A stretch of DNA of 64,000 nucleotides, taken from assembly GCF_001653335.1 (NCBI RefSeq), contig NZ_CP015079.1, positions 2,108,001-2,172,000 of the forward strand, given 5' to 3'. Made by a program: the position numbers and the translations under genes. Below the pieces are notes generated by a model. It saw nothing but the letters and a program-made list of their open reading frames with translations. It had not been told where the DNA came from and did no database searches. Origin of the DNA: Nocardioides dokdonensis FR1436. Its GTDB lineage: Bacteria; Actinomycetota; Actinomycetes; Propionibacteriales; Nocardioidaceae. The stretch's first letter is position 1, and each line of letters starts with the position of its first letter. Positions 50,876-59,963 of this stretch are shown here, one piece after another.

Positions 50876-52081
50876 TCAGACGAAGGCGCTCTCACCGGTG
50901 ATGGCGCGCCCCACGATGAGGGTGTTGATCTCGCGGGTGCCTTCGTAGGAGTAGATCGCCTCGGCGTCGGCGACGAAGCGGCCCACGTGGTGCTCGAGCA
51001 GGATGCCGTTGCCACCGAGCACCTCGCGCGCCCAGCCGACCGTCTCGCGCATCCGCACCGTGCTGTGCACCTTGCACAGGGACGCGTGCTCGTCGCGCAG
51101 CATCCCGGCGTCCTGCAGCTGGGAGGCGCGCACGTTCATCGCCGTGCCGGCGGTGACGTTGGACAGCATCTTCACCAGCAGGTCCTGCACCAGCTGGAAG
51201 GAGGCGATCGGGCGACCGAACTGCTCGCGGGCCTTGGTGTAGCGCACCGCGTGCTCGTAGGCACCGCGTGCGCACCCGACGGCCTGCCAGGCCACGCCCA
51301 TCCGCGTCACCCGCAGCACCTGCGAGGTGTCGGCGAAGCTCGCCGCGCCCTGCAGCCGGTTCGCCTCGGGCACGTGGACGTCGCGCAGGTGGATCTCGGC
51401 GTTCTGCACCACGCGCAGCGCGATCTTGTCCTGCTGGACGTCGAAGCCCATGCCCTCGGTGCCCTTCTCGACCACGAAGCCCTTGACCTCGCCGTCGTCC
51501 TCGTCGCGGGCCCAGATGATGACCAGGTCGGCGAACGAGGCGTTGCCGATCCACTTCTTCTCACCGTTGAGGACCCAGCCGTCGCCGTCGCGCCGCGCCG
51601 AGGTGGCCAGGCCCATCGAGATCGCGGAGCCGACGTCGGGCTCGGTGAGCCCGAAGGCGCCGATCAGCTCCATCCGGGCCATCGCCGGCAGCCACCGCTG
51701 GCGCTGCTCCTCGGAGCCGCACAGCTGGATCGAGCCCATCGCCAGTCCGCCGTGCACGCCCATGAAGGTGCCGATGGAGGGGTCGATGCGGCTCAGCTCC
51801 ATGGCGACGAGGCCGTCGACCAGCGCCCCGCGGGCCGGGCAGCCGGGGCCGTCGTAGGCGAGCCCCGCGATCCCGAGCTCGGCCATCGCGGGGATCAGCT
51901 GGTGCGGGAACTCCCCGCGCGTCCAGTGCTCGTTGATCACCGGCTCGACCTCGCGGGTCATGAACGCGCGCACCCGGCTCAGCAGCTCGCGGTCCTGCTC
52001 CTCCAGCAGCAGCTCGAACCCGAGGAAGTCGGAGAAGGGGGAGTCGTGCAGGTCGTGGTCGGCAGTGCCCGAGTCGCTCAT
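50876..52081 (-). CDS. acyl-CoA dehydrogenase
   Basis: A 401-residue FAD enzyme: GAFGLTEPDVGSAISM and KKWIGNASFADLVIIWARDE (FAD and substrate loops), TRMGVAWQAVGCARGAYE, and the C-terminal catalytic Glu in YSYEGTREINTLIVGRAITG. The wording is close to glutaryl-CoA dehydrogenase-like members, but the substrate is not certain. ATG 52081 has TACGTT 6 nt upstream. It follows the PHA genes on the same strand (34-nt gap). Confidence 0.92.
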   Translation of the reverse strand: MSDSGTADHDLHDSPFSDFLGFELLLEEQDRELLSRVRAFMTREVEPVINEHWTRGEFPHQLIPAMAELGIAGLAYDGPGCPARGALVDGLVAMELSRIDPSIGTFMGVHGGLAMGSIQLCGSEEQRQRWLPAMARMELIGAFGLTEPDVGSAISMGLATSARRDGDGWVLNGEKKWIGNASFADLVIIWARDEDDGEVKGFVVEKGTEGMGFDVQQDKIALRVVQNAEIHLRDVHVPEANRLQGAASFADTSQVLRVTRMGVAWQAVGCARGAYEHAVRYTKAREQFGRPIASFQLVQDLLVKMLSNVTAGTAMNVRASQLQDAGMLRDEHASLCKVHSTVRMRETVGWAREVLGGNGILLEHHVGRFVADAEAIYSYEGTREINTLIVGRAITGESAFV

Positions 52082-52115
52082 GGACAGAACGTACTGCTGG
52101 ACGTGGCGGCGCGGC

Positions 52116-52970
52116 TCACACGTCGGGGTCGGGTTCGAGCAGGAACTGCTCCACGACCGGAGCCAGCGTCTCGGCCGCGGTCACGAGGTCGAGGTGACCG
52201 CCCTCGTAGAGGTGCAGCCGGGCCCGGGGGATCAGCCTGGCCTGCATCCGCGGGTTCACCGCGGGGATGATGGGGTCGTCGGTGCCGCCCATCACCAGCG
52301 TCGGCTGCCGCAGCAGCCGCAGGAACGGCAGGCTCGTCCAGCCCGCCATCGCGGCGAGCTGGTAGTAGTAGCCGCGCTTGGGGCCCGAGCGGGTCGCGGC
52401 GTGCAGCAGCCGGGAGCCCTTCTCCGGGTGGGTGCGCATCGTGCCGCCGTAGATGTCGGCGGCGATGCTGGCGGCGTACTCCGGGTCGCGGTGGCGACGC
52501 GGGGTCGACATCTTGAGCAGCACCGAGGGGTGCGCGGGCACCATCAGCGCCCCGGTGCCGGTCGCGACCAGCACCACCCGGCCCACGCGGCGCCACGACT
52601 GCACGGCCAGCTGCTGGGCCAGACCGCCGCCCCACGAGAGGCCCAGGACGTCGAAGCGGCGGTAGCCGAGGTCGCTCATCAAGGTGGTGACCCACAGCGC
52701 CAGCGCCGAGATCGGGTACGGCGCCGGCGGCAGCGCGCTGCCCCCCACGCCCGGCACGTCGAAGCGGACGACCCCGCGGTGCGGGTCGAGGTGGTCGACG
52801 AAGTTCTGCAGCACCTCGAAGGACACCCCGATGCCGTTGCACAGCAGGAGGGGTGGCTCGTTGACGAACCGGCCCACGCCCGGGCGCACCGAGACGCGGG
52901 CGGTGATGCCCCGCACCGAGATGGTGCGGACCCGGTCGGGGGCGGAGTCGCGGATCGGCTCAGCGGTCAT
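52116..52970 (-). CDS. alpha/beta hydrolase, probable intracellular PHA depolymerase (PhaZ-like)
   Basis: A 284-residue hydrolase with CNGIGVSFEVLQNFVDHLDP (oxyanion segment of medium-chain PHA depolymerases), nucleophile LGLSWGGG (Ser112), acid in GGTDDPIIP and His in GGHLDLV. Overlap of 11 nt with the PHA synthase gene supports a role in polymer mobilisation. A general esterase is the alternative. Confidence 0.82.
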   Translation of the reverse strand: MTAEPIRDSAPDRVRTISVRGITARVSVRPGVGRFVNEPPLLLCNGIGVSFEVLQNFVDHLDPHRGVVRFDVPGVGGSALPPAPYPISALALWVTTLMSDLGYRRFDVLGLSWGGGLAQQLAVQSWRRVGRVVLVATGTGALMVPAHPSVLLKMSTPRRHRDPEYAASIAADIYGGTMRTHPEKGSRLLHAATRSGPKRGYYYQLAAMAGWTSLPFLRLLRQPTLVMGGTDDPIIPAVNPRMQARLIPRARLHLYEGGHLDLVTAAETLAPVVEQFLLEPDPDV

Positions 52971-54705
52971 GGACGTAGGTCCCCGGGGCTGCGCACAGCG
53001 GCTCGTAGCGCGCGGAGCCGTCCTTGCGGGGGCGGTTGCGCTCCGGCCCGGTGCGCTCGGCCAGCCAGGCCACGTAGTCCGCCCACCAGCTGCCCTTGAC
53101 CTTGGTGGCGTCGGCCAGCCAGGCCGCTGCGTCCTCCGGGTTGGTGTCCGAGGTCTGGAAGCTGGCCTTCTCGTTGCCCGGGGGGTTGACCATCGCGGCG
53201 ATGTGGCCGCTGGTCGAGAGGATGAAGCGCGACTCGCCGCCGAAGAGCTGGGTGGTCTGGTAGCAGGACTCCCACTTGCACAGGTGGTCGGCGATGCCGG
53301 CGACGACGTAGGAGTCCACGTCGACCTTGCCCAGGTCGACCGGCGAGCCGAGCATCGTTGAGGCGCCGGCCTCGGTGAGCGCGTTGCGGACCGCGAGGTC
53401 CATGAAGTCGCGGTGCATCGCGGCCGTCATCCGCACCGGGTCGGCGTTCCAGTAGAGGATGTCGAAGGCCTTGGGGGCGTGGCCCATCAGGTAGTTGTTG
53501 ACCCAGTAGTTCCAGATCAGGTCGTTGGGGCGCAGCCAGGCGAACAGCTCGGCCAGCGCGCGGCCGTCGAGGTAGCCCTTGTCCCGCGAGGCCCGTGTGG
53601 AGGCGGCGGCCCCCTTGTGCGAGAGCAGCGCGCTCGGCAGCCCGGCCTCGTGCTGGTCCAGGACCGTGACGGCCAGGCTGAAGGCCGCCACCCGGCCCAG
53701 GTCGCCGGTCGCGGCGAGGTGGGCCATCACCATCGAGGCCAGCATCCCGCCCGAGCAGATGCCGAAGATCGCGACCTGCTCCTGCCGCGAGATGTCCTGG
53801 GCCGCGGTCATCGCCTCGATGATCGCCTGGCCGTAGGTGTCCAGGCCCCAGGCGGCGTGCCGGGTGTCGGGGTTGCGCCAGGAGATGCAGTAGACCTGCT
53901 GCCCGGCCTGGACCAGGTGCTCGACCAGGCTGCGCTGCTCGGCGAGGTCGATGACGTAGTACTTGTTGATCGTCGGCGGCACGATCAACAGCGGCACGCT
54001 GCGGACCCGGGGGGTCTGCGGGGTGTACTGGATCAGCTCGAAGACGTCGGTGCGCAGCACCACCGAGCCGGGCGTGACCGCGACGTCCTCGCCGACGGTG
54101 AACGCGTCGGGCTCGACCATCGAGGGCACCCGGGGCGCGGTGGCGAAGTCGCGCACGAAGCGGCGCCCGCCGGCCAGGAGGTTGCCGCCGCCGGTGTCGA
54201 TGATGCGCTTGAGCACCTTGGGGTTGAGCGTGGGGCTGTTGCTGGGGGCCAGGGCCTCGACGAGGTTGTCGACGATGAAGCTCATCCGCTGCTCGTCGCC
54301 GTAGCCGAGACCGGCGTCCGCCACGAGCCCGCGCAGGCTCTCGCCGGTGGCGAGGTAGCTCTGCAGGGTGCGCTTGAGGAAGGGGTTCTTCTGCCACGCC
54401 TCGTCGCTGAAGCGGCGGTCCTTGGGATCGGGGGCGGTCTCGGAGCGGCCCACCTGCACCCGGGCCAGCTCGGCGCCCAGCCCGACGGCCCGACCGGCCA
54501 CCGCCCGCGGACGCCGCGCCAGCCCGGCAGCGAAGCGGACCCCCGACATGCCGGGGATGAAGCGTCGCCAGGGTCCGCGCCCGGCGTCGGCGAGCAGCAG
54601 GTCCAGGGGGGTGCTCAGCTCCATGGCCCCGGGCTCGTCGCGGTCGCCGGCGTCGGACATCCGCTCGTCGGCCTGGCGTGCGAGCTCCGTGCGTGTTCCG
54701 CTCAT
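52960..54705 (-). CDS. phaC: poly(3-hydroxyalkanoate) synthase
   Basis: Polymerises hydroxyacyl-CoA into storage polyester. The 581-residue protein has the lipase-like box GICSGG with catalytic Cys317, Asp in VVAGIADHLCKWES and His in LSTSGHIAAMVNPPGN, plus the N-terminal domain and NPFLKRTLQSYL motif. The box resembles class II (medium-chain) enzymes more than class I GYCIGG. ATG 54705 has GGAGGG 8 nt upstream. It leads the run phaC, phaZ-like, acyl-CoA dehydrogenase. No phasin gene is in view. Confidence 0.94.
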   Translation of the reverse strand: MSGTRTELARQADERMSDAGDRDEPGAMELSTPLDLLLADAGRGPWRRFIPGMSGVRFAAGLARRPRAVAGRAVGLGAELARVQVGRSETAPDPKDRRFSDEAWQKNPFLKRTLQSYLATGESLRGLVADAGLGYGDEQRMSFIVDNLVEALAPSNSPTLNPKVLKRIIDTGGGNLLAGGRRFVRDFATAPRVPSMVEPDAFTVGEDVAVTPGSVVLRTDVFELIQYTPQTPRVRSVPLLIVPPTINKYYVIDLAEQRSLVEHLVQAGQQVYCISWRNPDTRHAAWGLDTYGQAIIEAMTAAQDISRQEQVAIFGICSGGMLASMVMAHLAATGDLGRVAAFSLAVTVLDQHEAGLPSALLSHKGAAASTRASRDKGYLDGRALAELFAWLRPNDLIWNYWVNNYLMGHAPKAFDILYWNADPVRMTAAMHRDFMDLAVRNALTEAGASTMLGSPVDLGKVDVDSYVVAGIADHLCKWESCYQTTQLFGGESRFILSTSGHIAAMVNPPGNEKASFQTSDTNPEDAAAWLADATKVKGSWWADYVAWLAERTGPERNRPRKDGSARYEPLCAAPGTYVHDR

Positions 54706-54874
54706 GGGGTATCCCTCCCGAGGACGTGGCCACCGGCGGCGCGGCGCCGGTGGGCGTGGTCCTCCGAGTGTGACCCATGCCACCGCACCCTGGACACCAC
54801 CTGCTGGTGGTCGGGACGGGTCGGGGGGTGAGGGGGTGCCGGGACCGACGGGTGCCGCCGGGATACTGGGGCGC

Positions 54875-55297
54875 GTGAGTGAGCACCCCGGCCTCGACAG
54901 CTACCCCGCCCGCAGTCGCGACAAGCTCCGGTACGGCGACACCGACCGCCAGGGGCACGTGAACAACGCCGTCTTCTCCACCCTGCTGGAGACCGGCCGC
55001 GTGGAGCTGCTGTTCCCCGGCGACGGCACCTCGATGAGCGATCCCGGCGCGTCGTGGGTGATCGTGCGGATCGAGCTGGACCTGGTCGGCGAGATCACCT
55101 GGCCGGGCAGCGTGGACATCGGCACCCGCGTCGAGCGGGTCGGCAGCTCCTCGGTGACCATGGCGCAGGGGCTCTTCCAGGCGGGACGGCCGGTCGCGCG
55201 CGCCACGACCGTGATCGTGCAGATGGACGAGCAGACGCGGGGGTCACGGCCGCTGGGCGCGGAGCTGGCCGAGCGGTTCCGGTCGCTGCAGGGGTGA
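54875..55297 (+). CDS. hotdog-fold acyl-CoA thioesterase
   Basis: A 140-residue thioesterase with the N-terminal active-site motif RYGDTDRQGHVNNAVF (Asp and His-Asn) of the 4HBT/YbgC group. GTG 54875 follows GATACT (54862-54867) by 7 nt. Divergent from phaC, so it may supply or edit acyl-CoA pools for PHA, but this is inference. Confidence 0.88.
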   Translation: MSEHPGLDSYPARSRDKLRYGDTDRQGHVNNAVFSTLLETGRVELLFPGDGTSMSDPGASWVIVRIELDLVGEITWPGSVDIGTRVERVGSSSVTMAQGLFQAGRPVARATTVIVQMDEQTRGSRPLGAELAERFRSLQG

Positions 55298-55372
55298 CGC
55301 CGGGGTGATCTGGGCGCCGCTGTCGCGACGTACGTTCGCGAGGACCGGAACCGACCCCCAGGAGGCCACCCC

Positions 55373-55846
55373 ATGACCGACGAACAGCGCGTGCTCGACC
55401 TGGTCAACGACGCCAAGATCGCGATGCTCACCTACGTCGACCCCTCCGGCAAGCTGCTCAGCAAGCCGATGGCGACGCAGGACACCGACGTCGACGGCTC
55501 GCTGTACTTCATCGCCGAGCTGCACTCCGACAAGGTGCAGGCGCTGCAGGCCGACCCGCGCGTCAACGTCTCCTACAGCGATCGCGGCTCGTGGGTCTCC
55601 ATCGCCGGCACCGCCACCGTGGTGCACGACGAGTCGCGGCTCGAGGAGCTGTGGAGCGCCTTCACCGACTCCTGGCTGCAGGGCGGCCCGGACAACCCCG
55701 AGAACGTGCTCATCGAGGTCGATGCGGAGTCGGCGGAGTACTGGGACGCCCCGGGCGGCTCGAAGGTCGTCCAGCTGGCCAACCTCGTGAAGGCCAAGGT
55801 CGCCGGCTCCCGGATCGAGGGCGACAACGAGACCGTCGAGATGTGA
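55373..55846 (+). CDS. pyridoxamine 5'-phosphate oxidase-fold (general stress protein 26-like)
   Basis: A 157-residue split-barrel flavin- or F420-binding protein: AMLTYVDPSGKLLSKPMATQ, GSLYFIAELHSDKVQAL, VNVSYSDRGSWVSIAGTATVV and WDAPGGSKVVQL. The pattern matches GsiB/GSP26-like members. AGGAGG lies about 8 nt before ATG 55373, one of the clear leadered genes here. Cofactor and substrate unknown. Confidence 0.9.
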   Translation: MTDEQRVLDLVNDAKIAMLTYVDPSGKLLSKPMATQDTDVDGSLYFIAELHSDKVQALQADPRVNVSYSDRGSWVSIAGTATVVHDESRLEELWSAFTDSWLQGGPDNPENVLIEVDAESAEYWDAPGGSKVVQLANLVKAKVAGSRIEGDNETVEM

Positions 55847-55880
55847 CCGGGTGCCGTAGCGACACCTAGACTCACCGCCC

Positions 55881-56957
55881 GTGGCTCTCACCATCGGCAT
55901 CGTCGGTCTCCCCAACGCGGGCAAGTCGACCCTCTTCAACGCTCTGACCAAGAACGACGTCCTCGCGGCGAACTACCCGTTCGCAACCATCGAGCCGAAC
56001 GTCGGCGTCGTGGGCGTGCCGGACGACCGGCTGCCGCGGCTGGCCGAGGTGTTCGGCTCCGCGAAGCTGCTGCCGGCGACGGTGGAGTTCGTCGACATCG
56101 CCGGCATCGTGCGCGGGGCCTCGGAGGGGGAGGGCCTGGGCAACAAGTTCCTCTCCCACATCCGCGAGTCCGCCGCGATCTGCCAGGTGACCCGGGTCTT
56201 CCGCGACGAGGACGTCACCCACGTCGACGGCGAGGTGAACCCCAAGAGCGACATCTCCACCATCCAGACCGAGCTGATCCTGGCCGACCTGCAGACGGTG
56301 GAGAAGGCGATCCCGCGCCTGGAGAAGGAGGTGCGGGGCAACAAGGACCTCGCCCCCGTCCTCGCCGCGGCCCAGGAGGCGCTCGGTCACCTCGAGGCCG
56401 GCACGCCGGTGATCGACACGAAGATCGACACCGCGCTCCTGCGCGAGCTGTCGCTGCTGACCGCCAAGCCCTTCATCTACGTCTTCAACTGCGACGCCGA
56501 CGAGCTGAACGACGAGGACCTCAAGCAGCAGATGCGCGACCTGGTCGCGCCGTCCGAGGCGATCTTCCTCGACGCGAAGTTCGAGTCCGAGCTCGTCGAC
56601 CTCGGTGACGACGACGAGGCCCGCGAGATGCTCGCCGAGATGGGCGTCACCGAGCCCGGCCTCGACGTCCTGGCCCGGGTCGGGTTCGACACCCTCGGCC
56701 TGCAGACCTACCTGACCGCCGGCCCCAAGGAGTCGCGGGCCTGGACGATCCCCAAGGGCGCCACCGCACCCGAGGCGGCGGGAGTCATCCACACCGACTT
56801 CCAGAAGGGCTTCATCAAGGCCGAGATCGTCTCGTTCGACGACCTGATGGAGCACGGGTCCATGCAGAAGGCCAAGGAGGCCGGCAAGGTGCGCATGGAG
56901 GGCAAGGAGTACGTCATGGCCGACGGCGACGTGGTGGAGTTCCGCTTCAACGTCTGA
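55881..56957 (+). CDS. ychF: redox-regulated ATPase YchF (Obg-like GTPase family)
   Basis: A 358-residue P-loop protein: G1 GLPNAGKST, G2 NYPFATIEPN, G3 VDIAGIVRGA, a coiled coil (about 130-200), FNCDADEL in place of the usual NKxD (consistent with ATP preference), and a C-terminal TGS domain with TIPKGATAPEAAGVIH. It binds ribosomes and is linked to stress responses. GTG 55881 follows TAGACT (55867-55872) by 8 nt. Matches Rv1112. Confidence 0.96.
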   Translation: MALTIGIVGLPNAGKSTLFNALTKNDVLAANYPFATIEPNVGVVGVPDDRLPRLAEVFGSAKLLPATVEFVDIAGIVRGASEGEGLGNKFLSHIRESAAICQVTRVFRDEDVTHVDGEVNPKSDISTIQTELILADLQTVEKAIPRLEKEVRGNKDLAPVLAAAQEALGHLEAGTPVIDTKIDTALLRELSLLTAKPFIYVFNCDADELNDEDLKQQMRDLVAPSEAIFLDAKFESELVDLGDDDEAREMLAEMGVTEPGLDVLARVGFDTLGLQTYLTAGPKESRAWTIPKGATAPEAAGVIHTDFQKGFIKAEIVSFDDLMEHGSMQKAKEAGKVRMEGKEYVMADGDVVEFRFNV

Positions 56958-57015
56958 ACGAGGCTGGCCGGTCCGCCGTCGACGGCGCCCGCGCCCGTGA
57001 CCCGCGCGGGATCGT

Positions 57016-57804
57016 CTATCGGGCCGGCGCCCTGTCGAACCACTCGGTCCTGGTGAGCAGCTCGATCATGTCGTCGGCGTCGAGCACCGGGTCGGTGCGG
57101 GTCGGTTCACCACCCAGGCTCGCCCTGGTGGCGTTGTAGGCGGTGAGGTTGACGCTCCTGCCGTCACGAAGGATGTAGGTCGCCTGCACGCCGGCCAGCG
57201 CTGGGCTCCCACCCGAGACGTCGGGGAGCGACGGACCGGTGAAGATCCACCCGGCACCCGTGTCGACACAGTCGTCGGGGGCCGGCGAGGCGACGACCCG
57301 CTCACATCTGGCGTCCTGTCGACCGACGATGGCGGAGTCGTCGGTGGCGACGACCTCCACGATCTCGCCGAGGCCGCGCCCGTCGGGGTCGTAATCGACC
57401 CGGGCGATGTACCCGGGGTCCGGGATGGACTCCGGGAGCGCATCGAGCAGCAGATCCTGTGCCCGCTGCAGGTGGGGTGGGAGCCCGGTCGGGGTCGGCT
57501 GCGGCGCCGACCCGGACGTCGGCCTCGCGGCGGCACTCGGTGCGCTGTCGGTCGGAGTGCCGGCCACCGGGGACCGCTGGTCGTCGTGGCCACCGAGGAG
57601 GGACGGTGCCGCGACCACCGCCGCTGTCGCCAGCGCGGCGGCGGCGCCGACCCCGACCGTCCGGACCACGCGGCGGCGACGGACGGCGCGTCGGCCTCGG
57701 CGCACGCCACCGGCCACGAGCTCGTCGCTCGCGGTCACCGAGACCATGGCGTGCTGCACCAGACGGTGCATCTGATCATCGCGCAGGGCCGTGTCGTGAG
57801 TCAT
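57016..57804 (-). CDS. membrane-anchored hypothetical protein paired with sigma factor
   Basis: A 262-residue protein: a cytoplasmic head of about 45 residues ending in a basic run (RRGRRAVRRRRVVR), one transmembrane helix (about 48-66), a Ser/Pro/Thr-rich linker and an outside domain with two Cys (DARCERVV and PDDCVDTG). It starts 11 nt after the sigma factor stop, with GAGAGG upstream. The position and topology suggest an anti-sigma-like or signal-sensing partner, but no zinc anti-sigma motif is visible. Confidence 0.7.
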   Translation of the reverse strand: MTHDTALRDDQMHRLVQHAMVSVTASDELVAGGVRRGRRAVRRRRVVRTVGVGAAAALATAAVVAAPSLLGGHDDQRSPVAGTPTDSAPSAAARPTSGSAPQPTPTGLPPHLQRAQDLLLDALPESIPDPGYIARVDYDPDGRGLGEIVEVVATDDSAIVGRQDARCERVVASPAPDDCVDTGAGWIFTGPSLPDVSGGSPALAGVQATYILRDGRSVNLTAYNATRASLGGEPTRTDPVLDADDMIELLTRTEWFDRAPAR

Positions 57805-57815
57805 GGTGTCGCCTC

Positions 57816-58325
57816 TCATCGGCTGTTCTCGTGCAGTTCAAGGAAGTCGGATCCGAGGTGCTCGCGGATCCGGGCGAGAGAGCGTGAGGCCCTGGTGCGG
57901 ACCGCGTTCTCGGTGAGCAGGAGATCGCGGGCCACGGTGGCCACATCGGCGTCGAACAGGTACCGGTGCACCACCACCGCACGATCCAGTGGTGCCAGCT
58001 CGCGCAGCGCCGCCACCAGCACCTGTCGTAGGTCGCTGTCGGGCGTGCTCACCTGGCCGAGCGGCGGGTCGGCCAGCGAGAGCTCGGTGGAGCTGAGGCG
58101 CCGTACCGAGTCGAGATGGAGCCGGGTCAGGATCGTGCGGGCGTACGCCACCGGGTTGTCGGCCGCCCTGACCCGCGACCACCGCGTGAAGACCCGGGCC
58201 AGCGTCTCCTGGGCCAGGTCCTCGCCGCGGTGTCGATCCCCGGTGAGCAGCCACCCGGCTCGCAGCAGCTCATGGGAGCAGGCCCTGGCGAACTGCTCGA
58301 AGTCGCGCCGATCGGTGCGCTGCAC
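57816..58325 (-). CDS. SigE-family ECF-like RNA polymerase sigma factor
   Basis: A 169-residue sigma factor with region 2 (FARACSHELLRAGWLLTGDRHRGEDLAQETLARVFTRW spread over about 8-45) and region 4 (LAPLDRAVVVHRYLF, TENAVRTRASRSLARIREHL, about 108-160). The style matches the actinobacterial SigE-type family. GTG 58325 is preferred because GGAGG lies just upstream; a GTG 51 nt earlier is possible. Co-transcribed with the membrane protein that follows. Confidence 0.88.
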   Translation of the reverse strand: MQRTDRRDFEQFARACSHELLRAGWLLTGDRHRGEDLAQETLARVFTRWSRVRAADNPVAYARTILTRLHLDSVRRLSSTELSLADPPLGQVSTPDSDLRQVLVAALRELAPLDRAVVVHRYLFDADVATVARDLLLTENAVRTRASRSLARIREHLGSDFLELHENSR

Positions 58326-58480
58326 ATGCCCTCCTGCGCCGGTGAGGACCACGTCCCTGGTTGTCGCTGTCCTCACTCCTACGACGAGACCAACGACGAG
58401 TTTGTGTCACCCGGCCCGGGGCGGGGTCTCGCTCGGTCAGTGCCGCGGGCGTGGGGAGCCGCCGAGCCAGCGGTCGACGA

Positions 58481-58825
58481 TCAGGTATGGCTGCCGACGT
58501 TGATCACGCGCCCGGACGAGTCGCGGTAGAAGAAGCGGCGTACTCCCCACTCCTCCGTGGACAGCGGATGCACGATCTCGACGCCCGATGCCACCGCGGC
58601 GTCGTGGGCGGCCTCGACGTCGGCGACGAAGACCGAGACGTCGGGGTTGACCGGCGCCGTTGCGTCAGCGGTCATCAGTCCGATCTGACGACCGTCGTCG
58701 TCGGCGAGGAAGGCCACCCAGCCCATGTCCATCACCACCTGCATCCCGAGCGCCCCCGCGTGCTCGGCGATGGCGGTCGGGAGGTCGTGGACGGTCAGGA
58801 TCGGGGCGATGCGCTCGATTCTCAC
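58481..58825 (-). CDS. VOC-family (glyoxalase/bleomycin resistance-like) protein
   Basis: A 114-residue single vicinal-oxygen-chelate domain: APILTVHDLPTAIAEHAGALGM, VAFLADDDGRQIGLM, SVFVADVEAAHDAAVASG and GVRRFFYRDSSGRVINVGSH. The last motif usually carries a metal ligand Glu; here it is RVINV, so metal binding may be lost. Function unknown. Confidence 0.83.
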   Translation of the reverse strand: MRIERIAPILTVHDLPTAIAEHAGALGMQVVMDMGWVAFLADDDGRQIGLMTADATAPVNPDVSVFVADVEAAHDAAVASGVEIVHPLSTEEWGVRRFFYRDSSGRVINVGSHT

Positions 58826-58910
58826 CCGCCGATTCGATCACCCCGCACGGCGTCGGTCCAGCGGTCGAACCGCTGCGCGGCCGAGGTCACGACGTGCTGC
58901 TCGCGACCTC

Positions 58911-59450
58911 CTACGCCTGGGACCGCCCCGGCCGGCCCGTCAGCAGGCCGGCCAGGGTCACGCCCCAAGCGTGCGCGCGCTCAGCCTCGCCCGGCTCCAG
59001 CGGACCCTCCATGCCCGCCACACGGAAGTGCTCGGCGGGCACCAGGCGCGTCCCTCCGAGCTTCGCGAGGCCCTTCTCGATGCTCTTCGAGGCATGGTCC
59101 ATCGCCACGACGGCCTTGGGATGCGAGCCTCGGGTGTCGTAGGCGACCGTCGGCAGCCCAGGGGTGAGTGAGGCGCTCCCGAGCCACTCGCGCACCCCGA
59201 TGCCCTGGCTGACCAGTGGGGTGTCCGCCTTGGCCTCGGCGCTCTCACGAGTGTTGGGTCTGGGCATGCTCCAGGCATGGTTGGGCGACCCCACGACGAG
59301 GAGGTCGACGTCCGAGCCGAGCGCAGTCGGGGCGGTACCCACCTCGATCGCCTCGGCCGCGACCCCCGCCTCGATCAGCCCGGCCGCGATGGCCCGGGCC
59401 ACCTGCTGGTTGTCCCCGAACATCGACTCGTAGATCACGACGGCCCGCAT
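58911..59450 (-). CDS. flavodoxin-domain protein
   Basis: A 179-residue protein with the flavodoxin phosphate loop near the N-terminus (VIYESMFGDNQQVARAIA), VDLLVVGSPNHAWSMPRP, and a conserved loop before TVAYDTRGSHPKAV. It is probably FMN-binding. No electron-transfer partner is adjacent. Start ATG 59450. The 118 nt upstream hold no recognisable gene. Confidence 0.86.
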   Translation of the reverse strand: MRAVVIYESMFGDNQQVARAIAAGLIEAGVAAEAIEVGTAPTALGSDVDLLVVGSPNHAWSMPRPNTRESAEAKADTPLVSQGIGVREWLGSASLTPGLPTVAYDTRGSHPKAVVAMDHASKSIEKGLAKLGGTRLVPAEHFRVAGMEGPLEPGEAERAHAWGVTLAGLLTGRPGRSQA

Positions 59451-59568
59451 CCGGCGACTCTACGCCCGCGCTGTCGCAGGGTGTCGTCACGCGGAGCGCG
59501 ACAGTGACCGAGCTGAGCGAAGCGATCGAGAAGTATGAGTCCCGCGAGTCACCCTGTGCGCCAGGTCG

Positions 59569-59925
59569 TCAAGGGCCGGCGACGCCGCCGGTCTTGGGCG
59601 GCAGGGTCCGTACGTGGCGGACCGCCCGGTCCACCCAGGACCCGAGGTCCTGCTCGGACGAGAGGCCCTCGCTGTCGACGATGATCCAGCCGCGCATCGG
59701 CCGGCCGGTGAAGTCCATCTTCCGCGCGTACGGCTCCTGCACCGCGGACTCGCCCTCCTCGGCCGAGAGGCGCACCATCATCCCGCCGCCCTTCATGACC
59801 CCCACGCACATCTTGCCGTCGAGCATCAGGGCGACGCCGCCGAACATGGCTCGCTCGCTGAGCCCGGGCTCCCCGCCCAGCAGGAGACGCAACCTGTCGA
59901 GCAGGTCGGTGTCGTAGTCGACCAT
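59569..59925 (-). CDS. TfoX N-terminal domain protein
   Basis: A 118-residue protein of the TfoX/Sxy N-terminal fold: ERAMFGGVALMLDGKMCVGVMKGG, LSAEEGESAVQEPYARKMDFTGRPMRGWIIV. It lacks the C-terminal TfoX domain used in competence regulation, as is common in actinobacteria where the role is unknown. Confidence 0.88.
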   Translation of the reverse strand: MVDYDTDLLDRLRLLLGGEPGLSERAMFGGVALMLDGKMCVGVMKGGGMMVRLSAEEGESAVQEPYARKMDFTGRPMRGWIIVDSEGLSSEQDLGSWVDRAVRHVRTLPPKTGGVAGP

Positions 59926-59963
59926 GGCTCAGCATCCCACAGGGCCTCCGTGCGGCGGTCCGG

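Noticed and set aside
56975..56988. 14-bp palindrome CGCCGTCGACGGCG after ychF
   Set aside because: Too short and G/C-rich to call an operator or terminator with confidence; a weak 7-bp stem beside it is more likely the terminator.
59451..59568. Possible small ORF with VTELSEAIEKYESRE between flavodoxin and TfoX genes
   Set aside because: The start lacks a ribosome site, the frame runs antisense into the TfoX gene, and its product there is clearly shadow sequence.
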